Both the position numbers and the translations under genes were made by a program. From DATMER01 sp040349255 (GTDB lineage Bacteria > Acidobacteriota > Thermoanaerobaculia > Multivoradales > UBA5704), in assembly GCA_040349255.1 (NCBI GenBank), contig JBEQUE010000082.1:1-64000 (forward strand): DNA of 64,000 bases, given 5' to 3'. Below the pieces are notes generated by a model. It had not been told where the DNA came from, did no database searches, and saw nothing but the letters and a program-made list of their open reading frames with translations. This document shows positions 47,368 to 54,418 of this stretch, piece by piece. The stretch's first letter is position 1; each line of letters starts with the position of its first letter.

Positions 47368-47382
47368 CAAAGCAGGAGCTGA

Positions 47383-47409
47383 GGGGCCTGCCCCCGCCCG
47401 GCAGGCCCC
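47383..47409 (+). terminator. Terminator after the H-NS-like gene
   Basis: GGGGCCTGCC and GGCAGGCCCC form a perfect 10-bp stem around 7 bases; AGGAG and CTCCT further out can extend the pairing. No strong T-run follows. Confidence 0.6.
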
Positions 47410-47530
47410 GACTCCTTTCCATCGATTGTCAATGAACCCTGACGACTACCCTGCCAACCCACTCTCCTACGGATAAGCCGGCCGGGCCGTCGCCTTCAGC
47501 CATCGAAGGCCGCAAAAGCCTGTAGATCGC

Positions 47531-47850
47531 GGCGCAACGTTCCTTTCCCGCCAACAACCTTGTTTTGCCCTGGATAACCTTGCGTCGCGGCGGATAACCT
47601 TGTTTCGCCGTAGATAAGGTTGTTTTGCCATGGATAACCTTGTTCCGCCGCAAACAACCTGAAGCCGTCGCGGATCAACCTTGTTTTGCCACGAACAACC
47701 TTGTGCCCCCGTGAACAACCTTATTTTGTCCCCAACAACCTTGTGCCGCCGCGGATAACCTTGTTTTGCCGCGGATAACGTTACGTCGTCGCGGATAACG
47801 TTACGTCGTCGCCAACAACCTTCCGTCGCCTTGGATAAGCCTTCCGGCCC
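47531..47850. repeat. About 16 degenerate tandem repeats of 20 bp
   Basis: Units abut with a period of 20 bp (one of 21) and a consensus close to CGGATAACCTTGTTTTGCCG or CNAACAACCTTGTGCCGCCG. The core AACAACCTTGTT is itself a dyad, and GGATAA in reverse reads TTATCC, the core of a DnaA box. Two adjacent units at 47772-47811 are identical; the others differ at several positions. There are no spacers, so it is not a CRISPR array. Both strands have short open frames through it, but the period is not a multiple of three. It lies between the H-NS-like gene and a decayed gene. Confidence 0.85.
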
Positions 47851-48206
47851 TTCTCCTACCCTCACTATCCGCCGTTCGAGGTGTCCTCTCTATATAAGAG
47901 TTGCCGCTGGGCCGATTTTCAGGACAAACAGGTGCAGACAAATTTCATGCCATCTTCAGAGGGGGTGATTTGGGCACAAAAGTGCCGATTTTCAGAGGTG
48001 GGAATAAACCGGCCTCGCCCCTACGTAGTAGGGGGCGCGTTGCAGAAGCAGGGTTCCTTGACAACTGAATCCGAGCGGTGGCCGCCGAGGCCAAGGACGC
48101 CACCGCTCCACCCCCGGGGACCCGCCGCCTGTCGAGGGCGGCGGGTCCGTGCCGGGGGTTTTGCGGAGCCGGGTTGCTCCGCACACCTCGGGACCGGGGT
48201 TTTGGT
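47851..48206. other. Non-coding stretch with a direct repeat and hairpins
   Basis: No gene is visible here. A TATATAAG sequence lies at 47890-47897. GCCGATTTTCAG occurs twice (47911-47922 and 47984-47995, 73 bp apart), each followed by a purine-rich stretch, which resembles repeats found at transposon ends. TTGACAACTGAATC follows at 48058-48071, and then three GC-rich hairpins (48073-48183, listed separately). Confidence 0.5.
48073..48183. other. Three consecutive GC-rich hairpins
   Basis: Stem 1 pairs 48073-48082 with 48099-48108 (10 bp), stem 2 pairs 48119-48129 with 48137-48147 (11 bp), and stem 3 pairs 48162-48169 with 48176-48183 (8 bp); all three are perfect. CCCCC at 48111-48115 can also pair with GGGGG at 48154-48158 and enclose stem 2. 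The set may be a structured RNA or a palindromic repeat cluster. Confidence 0.5.
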
Positions 48207-48720
48207 GGTGCTGTGTACTGGGACATTGGCCGCCGGCTCTTGGACCGGCAGGAACGCGCTGGCTGGGGAGCCAAGGTCATCGACCGCCTCTCCGCCGACT
48301 TGCGGGAATCTAATCCCAAGGAACTTGAAGTATATGCGCGCATTTGCGGCTGCATGGCCGGAACGGGCAATTGTGCAACGGGTCGTTGCACAATTGCCTT
48401 GGCGCCAGAATATCGCTCTGTTGGAACGCCTGGACGATGAGAGCACGCGCCTCTGGTACGCCGAGCAGACGCTGCTCCATAGATGGCCACACCCTGTGCT
48501 CAGCCTACACATCGAGGGCTTGGGCTCACGTACGCCACGGCAGGGCCCTTACCAACTTCAAGGCCACGCTGCCGCCCGAAGATTCGGACATGGCCGCTCA
48601 GGTATTCAAGGCCTCTACCTCTTTGACTTCCTGGGCACTGCTGATCCGCGGCGGGAGCGTGAGGTCGAGCAGGTGCTGATCGACCAGTTTCAGGGTTTTC
48701 TGATCGTGCTCGGCAGCGGC
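48207..48720 (+). pseudogene. Decayed DUF1016/YhcG nuclease-family gene
   Basis: Fragments of a DUF1016 protein appear in order but in three frames. VYWDIGRRLLDRQERAGWGA begins at about 48213, RNLKYMRAFAAAWPERAIVQ from about 48314 is in the next frame, TNFKATLPPEDSDMAAQVFK is in a third, and YLFDFLGTADPRREREVEQ returns to the second. About six residues are missing at the first junction. The gene breaks off after FLIVLGSG, so the C-terminal PD-(D/E)XK catalytic half is lost. YhcG-type proteins are linked to phage defence and restriction loci. The stretch 48366-48398 is a 14-bp inverted repeat arising from the codons for AIVQRVVAQL. Confidence 0.8.
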
Positions 48721-48739
48721 GTAGGGCTTATTAGCTACA

Positions 48740-50530
48740 TCACCACGACTTCATTTTGAAAAGGCGGCCTTGATCATCCTCATCATGCAAAATCAAAACA
48801 GTCTCATGCTCCTCGAACACAGGATTGCCGTCGCTGCGCTCAGGTAGGTCAGAATCAATCAGGGTCGCGATTATCTGAATTCCCAGATCTGCATAAGTGC
48901 GCATAACTGCTAGCAGGTTCTCCTTCTTGCGGTCGTCGAGTGATTCAAATATGCCGTCGTGAAAAACGAAGCGTGGGAATCGGTCATTGATGTGTGCGCG
49001 CAGAACGGCCATGTCGAATGCGATGCAAAGAAGCTTGCGATAAGTATGACCTAAGCCTGCACTAGTAGCATTCCCCGACTCATCGAGGACTTCAGCTCTG
49101 AATTCCAAGTGCCCTAGCTGATTCGGCGACACGCTAAGCAGTGCTTTACGATCAATTACGTCTTCGACGATTTCGCTGAAGAAAAGCCGAATGGTTGAGA
49201 ATAGACTAGTTTTATCGGAATTTTGCTGCTCTACATCTGCTTCGATCTGCGTCTGCAAGTGCCCACGCTCTTCGATTAAAGCTCGAATGTCAGTGCGTAA
49301 CTCCTGTAGGCGGTGAAGGAAGCCGCGCTGTCTTTCGAGTGACGTAATGTCGGCACGCAGGGATACAAGTTCATCAGAAACCTGCTTGTACTTGTTGAAC
49401 ACGTCGGTTCCGCTCAAGAATGCTAGAGTATCCGAGCGCCTCTTACCCAGAGAGTTTAGTTCGCTATTGATGCTTCTTAGTGCGGCTTCGATCTCTTCGC
49501 GCTCTTCCTGCAGGTAGGCTCTGCGCTCCTCAGTGATTGCTCTGTTAAAAGCGATCAATTGCTCAAAATCTTTCTTTAGTTGCCCCATGAAAAGCACTCC
49601 AGCTTCATCGAAGAGCCGCTCTGCCTCATCGGGGCTAAATAGGATTTGATCTTCTTCTAGAGAAGAGACAATTTTCTTTCGATTCTGGTTTAAATAGTAA
49701 CGTTCTGCGTTAAGCACAGCTATTCGCTCGTCGATGATGTCGACCAATTGCTTCGTACGATCCTTGTCTTGCGTGCGGAAGTCGAAAGCGTCCAGAAGCT
49801 TCTGCTTCTTCTCAGCCTCCTGCTGCTTGAGTAACAGGAGGCCTTCGATCTTGCTGATATCCTCTATTGAACCTCCCAACTCTCTCTTGATAGTTTGCGC
49901 TGAGCCCTCTTTTTGCGCCAACTCAGCCTCTTTTTCATAGTGCAAGGATATTAGCTGACCACTGAAGCCCAATATATGCGCTAAAAATGGCTTCCAGTCC
50001 GAATGTGTAACAAACTTGCGTAACTGGAATACATCTCGGAAATCGTCCTGTGAGCGCAACAGATAAGCCAGTCCTTTGCGATAAGGCCAAGGCTTAAGAG
50101 CTCGCCAGTCTAGAAGGCTGTCCAGCAGTTCACGCGCCCGGTCGAAGGGTACTCCGAGATGATCCCATTCGGCATCTAACAGATCGGTGAAGTCCTGATG
50201 ACGAGCCGCGTGCTTCTTAAAACTGATCTTAGTTGCTTCCTTAGTGCTCCGTCGGATAGTTACATAGGTTGCGTCCGTTAATTCGACTTCCATAAAGAAA
50301 ACAAAATCAATGAATATGTCAGAGTGTTTGAACAGGAAAAATCTATTGTCGCGGCCTGACAGAAACGCGAAGTCAAGCAGTTGTCCCAGGGTAGTCTTCC
50401 CAAGGTTGTGGGTATCCTTCCTCCGGTTCTCGGGCAGGCGAATTTCAGCCAGAACAACGTTCAGACCCTGGGTGAAGTCTATGGGCTCGAACAAATCTGG
50501 CTTGTTTGAATAGAGTTTAGATACCTTCAT
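48740..50530 (-). CDS. DUF2326 ABC ATPase of an ABC-three-component system
   Basis: The protein has 596 residues, an SMC/RecN-like ATPase. A degenerate Walker A (HNLGKTTL, 41-48, Lys45) is followed by long coiled coils (about 190-430). The signature-like SAGLGHTYRKLLCIAFDMAVL and a Walker B/D-loop region FVFHDGIFESLDDRKKENL are near the C-terminus, as expected for DUF2326. In the ABC-3C systems described from comparative genomics this ATPase works with a small middle component and an effector. Here its ATG lies 14 bases inside the middle gene. Base composition is clearly lower in G+C than the surrounding chromosome, with AT-rich codons. Confidence 0.88.
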   Translation of the reverse strand: MKVSKLYSNKPDLFEPIDFTQGLNVVLAEIRLPENRRKDTHNLGKTTLGQLLDFAFLSGRDNRFFLFKHSDIFIDFVFFMEVELTDATYVTIRRSTKEATKISFKKHAARHQDFTDLLDAEWDHLGVPFDRARELLDSLLDWRALKPWPYRKGLAYLLRSQDDFRDVFQLRKFVTHSDWKPFLAHILGFSGQLISLHYEKEAELAQKEGSAQTIKRELGGSIEDISKIEGLLLLKQQEAEKKQKLLDAFDFRTQDKDRTKQLVDIIDERIAVLNAERYYLNQNRKKIVSSLEEDQILFSPDEAERLFDEAGVLFMGQLKKDFEQLIAFNRAITEERRAYLQEEREEIEAALRSINSELNSLGKRRSDTLAFLSGTDVFNKYKQVSDELVSLRADITSLERQRGFLHRLQELRTDIRALIEERGHLQTQIEADVEQQNSDKTSLFSTIRLFFSEIVEDVIDRKALLSVSPNQLGHLEFRAEVLDESGNATSAGLGHTYRKLLCIAFDMAVLRAHINDRFPRFVFHDGIFESLDDRKKENLLAVMRTYADLGIQIIATLIDSDLPERSDGNPVFEEHETVLILHDEDDQGRLFKMKSW

Positions 50531-50786
50531 TGGGCCCCACGTATTCGAAACCGTCAGTCTTGGGTCGATACTCGATCAAGCCCATTATGTAAAGAAAGTT
50601 TAAGGCCGGGAGAAAAAGCGGATCCCCGCCTGCAACAGCCTTCTTAATATACTTGCGTAAGCTACCATAGTCATCAAATCTGCGTGCCTTCAGACGTGTA
50701 AGGAGCAGCAGAGCAACGCTGATCACGGTGCGATCTGGGTGAGAGTGCTTAGTTGGCCGAAGCATCACCGACAACTCCAATATCAC
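50517..50786 (-). CDS. ABC-three-component system middle component
   Basis: The protein has 89 residues, predicted to be mostly helical with a winged-helix-like end (ALNFLYIMGLIEYRPKTDGFEYV). Its size, order and overlaps with both neighbours (38 bases with the effector and 14 with the ATPase) are those of the middle component of ABC-3C systems. That identity rests on context as much as on sequence. Confidence 0.75.
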   Translation of the reverse strand: MILELSVMLRPTKHSHPDRTVISVALLLLTRLKARRFDDYGSLRKYIKKAVAGGDPLFLPALNFLYIMGLIEYRPKTDGFEYVGPNEGI

Positions 50787-51714
50787 AATTCCAGTACATA
50801 TAGAAAAGCATAGCCCGCGTCAGGCGCTTGTTGGAGTGTTGACGCAGAATTGGATCCCGCTTGAACAGCAAGTCCGTCAAATGGTTCATCACTTCGTCGA
50901 AATGCTGGTAATCTTTGCGTTTCGCAATTATTTTTAGCTGGAACTCGTCCACTGCTGATTCATACATACGCAGTAGGTCGAGATTCTCTGGCGCAGCCAG
51001 GAACGCGTGAATTTGTGCCGTTTCCTTTAAATACCGTTTGCGTAGTGCCTGTGCGTACTCAGCGCTCATATTGTTCAGGCTATTCTTTTCTTCATATGTG
51101 ACGCGTGGCGTCGGAGGGTCGTCAAGCACCGCCGAGAACTCTTCTCTTTGGCGCGCGAAGGCTTGAACGATCTCAGCCAACTCCTCGGGACTGACGATTA
51201 GCGGCGAATCAACGGGATCGAGGTTCGCCAATCGCGGCACTTCGGGAAAGCTCTTGAGCCAGAGCTCCAATTGCTCCAGCCCGCATAGATATATCGACGT
51301 TGGAGGGATGTCGCACTGAGTAGATATCCAATCGCGTATTTCGGCCTCGGCATTACCAGCTAAGCGCCGGTTAGAAAAGAGCATGTAGTGATCTAGCTGA
51401 TTGCTCTCGCGCAGCTTTCTGATCCGAGGGGCCTCCTCAGCCAGAATAGTGTTTGTACTAGATTTGCTATAAAAATCCGACTCTGAGAAATTGCGATTAA
51501 AGCCGTTTGTGTGCTTGGCCTGAATGATGGTCGTTCCAACCCAGGGAGCAGCTTTGCTCGGGTGCAACTCAGCCGTGCCAACGAACTTCGCATCGCGGCC
51601 ACCATCTGGCCCCTTGGCGAAGCCCTGCACTGAAATGCCAAGCAGACGCTGGCACAGAAACACAACAAGAGTTTCGAACTGATAATCACTGAGATCTTCG
51701 TAAGCGTATTTCAC
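50749..51714 (-). CDS. ABC-three-component effector with Mrr-like nuclease domain
   Basis: The protein has 321 residues. The N-terminal 170 residues have the restriction-endonuclease-like fold pattern: Glu14 in YQFETLVVFL, Asp41 in GPDGGRDAKF and Gln65-x-Lys67 in TIIQAKH. The C-terminal part (about 195-321) is helical and ends in LTRAMLFYMYWNCDIGVVG, like the shared C-terminal domain of ABC-3C effectors. The likely role is nucleolytic attack on invading or damaged DNA once released by the ATPase. It is the first gene of the operon; no ribosome-binding site is obvious before the ATG. Confidence 0.85.
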   Translation of the reverse strand: MKYAYEDLSDYQFETLVVFLCQRLLGISVQGFAKGPDGGRDAKFVGTAELHPSKAAPWVGTTIIQAKHTNGFNRNFSESDFYSKSSTNTILAEEAPRIRKLRESNQLDHYMLFSNRRLAGNAEAEIRDWISTQCDIPPTSIYLCGLEQLELWLKSFPEVPRLANLDPVDSPLIVSPEELAEIVQAFARQREEFSAVLDDPPTPRVTYEEKNSLNNMSAEYAQALRKRYLKETAQIHAFLAAPENLDLLRMYESAVDEFQLKIIAKRKDYQHFDEVMNHLTDLLFKRDPILRQHSNKRLTRAMLFYMYWNCDIGVVGDASAN

Positions 51715-52259
51715 AGGTTTGTTCTCGGGCGTTGAGCGTGGCTCGACTCCTCAGACTTTAACCTTGTTCTTATGGCCGCGGTTGCTTACCTGCCCCCCGA
51801 CCTCTATTCTACCTCTGAAAGGCCTGGGGAGATCGCGCGACGATACCCTACGCCGAGCGGCTCGGTGGATGCTTCCGCGAATCGGACTTTGCTCGATGGA
51901 GCACATTGAAACGAGCGGCTAAGGGTGACGACCGGCCTAAAGATATCAGGGCGTCCCTGGGACGCCTCTCTGCCGAAGGAGAGCCCAGGTGGGAAGGAGC
52001 CCACCGAGAAGCGCGCGGTCCGGTCCCCGGGTCTCAAGCACTCGGCCGCATTTCGAAAGTCGGCTACGAACATGGCTCAGGCGCCCCAGAGCACCTTCCG
52101 CATGGCTTGGTCGCGGCATGGAATCACTGTGCGGGAGAATTCTTGCTCTTTGCCGGAGTCTCCGGACCATCCGTAATATACCGCCTCGACGTCAAGCGGC
52201 TTATGACCGAAGTTCGGTCCTCCCGGCGAAGCTCCTCGTATCGCTCCCAGCTATCCCCC
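51715..52259. other. Intergenic stretch without a recognisable gene
   Basis: On the minus strand two short frames follow each other: about 55 residues ending in DQAMRKVLWGA (stop near 52078), then an 89-residue frame (52073-51804) ending in GVGYRRAISPGLSEVE. Neither matches anything I know, and base composition returns toward the chromosomal level. A GC-rich inverted repeat (GCGTCC / GGACGC) is at about 51950-51964. It may be the scar of the island edge. Confidence 0.35.
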
Positions 52260-52541
52260 TCAAACACGATCGAGCGCATCCAACTCCCCGGGGGTAGGCA
52301 CGTATCGGGAACCTTCCCGGTGAGTCTTCAGCGAACGCTCGATCTGCTCCATGAGCGACCGGTTCTGCAGCACATGGAGGGTCTCCTGCTCGCGCTCCCA
52401 GTCCTGGGCGCTGACGACCACGAAGTCCTCTCCACCGCGTCCCGTCACCCGCAGGGGCACATGCTCCTCGATGACCCGCTCGACGGCGGTCTGGAGGTGG
52501 CTCTGAAACTCGCTGACGGTCATCTCCTTCATCGGCTCCAT
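52260..52541 (-). CDS. Phd/YefM-family antitoxin, no toxin beside it
   Basis: The protein has 93 residues. MKEMTVSEFQSHLQTAVERV followed by VPLRVTGRGGEDFVVVSAQDWE is the Phd/YefM fold, with a disordered toxin-binding tail. The ATG at 52541 is one base after the TAA of the hydrolase gene. In related loci a Txe/YoeB or PIN toxin follows; translating 52259-51804 in three frames shows no such protein. An alternative ATG at 52532 also lies in frame. Confidence 0.85.
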   Translation of the reverse strand: MEPMKEMTVSEFQSHLQTAVERVIEEHVPLRVTGRGGEDFVVVSAQDWEREQETLHVLQNRSLMEQIERSLKTHREGSRYVPTPGELDALDRV

Positions 52542-52542
52542 G

Positions 52543-53520
52543 TTACGCCCCCTCCACTTCGTCCAGGAACTCGTCCACGATGTGGTTGAACGCCTCGGGC
52601 CGGTCCATCATCAGCCAGTGCCCGGTGCCGGTCATGAGGCGGGCCGGCAGGCCGGGCTCCAGGCGGTGCAGGCTGTACGGCAGGCTGTTCATGTCGCTCA
52701 CCACGGACAGCTTGGGGCCCGGATACTTCCGCAGCGACTCCAGGGCCGGATAGTCCAGCGAGCCCTCCATCGACCCCACGATGGCGTTCTCGTCGGTCAG
52801 CCGGAGATCCTCCAGGACCCAGCGGCCGGCGTCCTTGTCGCCGCCGACCACGAGCTGCCGGAAGTAAGAGGTCAGCTCTCCGACCGGGTCTTTCCGCAGC
52901 GGCTCCAGGAACGGCTCCGTCTCCTCCCGGGGCACCCGGGTCATATCTCCGCTCGGATCGACCAGCAGCAGGCCCGCCACCCGCTCCGGGTGCCGGGCGG
53001 CGTAGTCGATCGCCACCGTCGAGCCCAGGCTGTGTCCGGCCAGCAGGAAGCGGCGCAGGCCGAGCTGGTCCACCACCGCCTCGATATCCGTGGCCAGGCC
53101 GTGGATCGAATAGTCGCCGTCCTCCGCCGGGTCGGATTCGCCGTGGCCACGCAGGTCGATGGCCACCGCCCGCCGGTGCCGGCGCAGGTGGTCGAGCTGC
53201 AGCGCCCACTGGCCGCCGTTGCCCGCCAGGCTGTGCACCAGCACCACCGGCAGGACCCCGGACCGCGAGGCGCCGCCGTCCCGCACGTAGAGGTTGCCGG
53301 CCGGGCCGGACACCCAGACGCCCACGCTCTCCGGCGGCTCGGGCGGATGGAAGTCTTGGCCGGACACCGGAGTCTCCTCCGGCTCCAGCACCGGACCGCC
53401 GCGCCGCCGGCGCTCACCTAGAACGGCAGCCAGGGCTCCCAGCCCGGCCACTCCCAGGAGCATCCAGAAAAGGCCGCGGGATCTCGCGGGCCGCCGGTAT
53501 CGGAACTGTCGTCGTCTCAT
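52543..53520 (-). CDS. Membrane-anchored alpha/beta hydrolase
   Basis: The protein has 325 residues. A basic N-terminus and one transmembrane helix (about 17-35) precede the hydrolase domain. The oxyanion motif is HSLAGNGGQW, the nucleophile Ser164 is in AGHSLGS, the acid is likely in the AIVGSMEGSLD or VVSDMNS region, and GTGHWLMMDRPE carries the catalytic His. Substrate is unknown. The start at 53520 is preferred over 53589 because GAGAGGTG lies just upstream. Confidence 0.9.
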   Translation of the reverse strand: MRRRQFRYRRPARSRGLFWMLLGVAGLGALAAVLGERRRRGGPVLEPEETPVSGQDFHPPEPPESVGVWVSGPAGNLYVRDGGASRSGVLPVVLVHSLAGNGGQWALQLDHLRRHRRAVAIDLRGHGESDPAEDGDYSIHGLATDIEAVVDQLGLRRFLLAGHSLGSTVAIDYAARHPERVAGLLLVDPSGDMTRVPREETEPFLEPLRKDPVGELTSYFRQLVVGGDKDAGRWVLEDLRLTDENAIVGSMEGSLDYPALESLRKYPGPKLSVVSDMNSLPYSLHRLEPGLPARLMTGTGHWLMMDRPEAFNHIVDEFLDEVEGA

Positions 53521-53689
53521 CACCGCACCTCTCGCCGCCAACGTAACACGAGCGCAACCCTCAAGGAAGAGGAATGCGCGCGCTCGCAATCATTCTGAAA
53601 TGACATTCGCGATCCGTTTCCCGTCTTCTTACCTGGGCAAAAACGCGCCCCGGCGGGGCGGCCTGTCCAACCCAAGGAGACGACGCGAA

Positions 53690-54418
53690 ATGCCCAGCTT
53701 CCACGCCTTCTTCCGCGAGCTGTTCCAGACCTTCCTCGGCGACTTCCTCCGGATCGCCGCGCCCGACTTCAGCGCCCACCTCCTGCCAGACCAGGCCCGG
53801 TTCCCGGTCCTCGACCTGGCCGGCTGGAGCGCCGAGGAGCGCGACGCCGCGGGCGCCGTGGCGGACGTGCCGACCCGCGCCGGCGGCTCGGCCACGGTCC
53901 TGATCCACACCGAGCCCGGACCGCTCGGCCCGGCCGAGACCGCGCGCCGCCTGAGCCGCTACTTCCTGGCCCTGCAGGCAAAGTATGTTCAGCCGGTCCT
54001 CCTCACCACCGTCTGGCTGCGCGGCGGCCGGCCGGGGCTCAACCTGGAGTCGGTGTCGGTCAACCCGCTCCTCGGCGTGGAGATGGTGCGGATCTTCTAC
54101 ACCGCCTTCGGCCTGGGCGAGTCGCGGGCCGAGCACTACCTGGAAAGGCCCGAGCCGCTCGCCTGGGCGCTCGCGGCGCTCATGCGCCCCGCCCGCCGCG
54201 GCCCGGCCGCGCACCGGCAGGCCTGCCTGCGCCGGATTGCCGATATCGCCAAGATCGGCCTGTCCGACCGGGAAGCCCGCCTCCTGAGGATGTGCGTCGA
54301 GGACTGGATGCCGGAACCCGGCGGCGTTTTTTCCGTAGACAGCGATGGGACGGGTCTTCCGGGAGGGGGGTCCCCTGCTGTACAAGGGTCTTCTCACAGA
54401 AGGAGGTCAGAAGGATGA
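53690..54418 (+). CDS. Rpn family nuclease/putative transposase-like protein
   Basis: The protein has 242 residues. HAFFRELFQTFLGDFLRIAAP near the start and VLIHTEPGPLGPAETARRLSRYF resemble the PD-(D/E)XK core of the Rpn (recombination-promoting nuclease) group, in which the HxEPQ region binds metal. The catalytic Asp-x-Lys is not certain. The last 30 residues (Gly/Ser/Arg-rich) lie over the leader of the next gene and may not belong to the ancestral protein. AAGGAG precedes the ATG. The TGA overlaps the rhodanese ATG. Confidence 0.7.
   Translation: MPSFHAFFRELFQTFLGDFLRIAAPDFSAHLLPDQARFPVLDLAGWSAEERDAAGAVADVPTRAGGSATVLIHTEPGPLGPAETARRLSRYFLALQAKYVQPVLLTTVWLRGGRPGLNLESVSVNPLLGVEMVRIFYTAFGLGESRAEHYLERPEPLAWALAALMRPARRGPAAHRQACLRRIADIAKIGLSDREARLLRMCVEDWMPEPGGVFSVDSDGTGLPGGGSPAVQGSSHRRRSEG

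Noticed and set aside
47531..47850. Repeat array as a CRISPR
   Set aside because: The units abut with no spacers, are degenerate, and no cas gene is near.
47531..47850. Repeat array as oriC with DnaA boxes
   Set aside because: Only the TTATCC half of the box is shared, and dnaA, dnaN or gidA genes are not adjacent. A weaker resemblance is noted in the feature.
47467..47865. Minus-strand 132-codon frame through the 20-bp repeats with peptide repeats such as AKQGYP
   Set aside because: The DNA period is 20 bp (one unit 21), not a multiple of three, so a conserved peptide repeat would not persist. The apparent peptide repeat is the DNA repeat read every third unit.
51804..52259. A YoeB/Txe or PIN toxin partner for the antitoxin
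   Set aside because: Three-frame translation of the minus strand shows neither the HRLVY/CRYHY end of YoeB nor a PIN acidic pattern.
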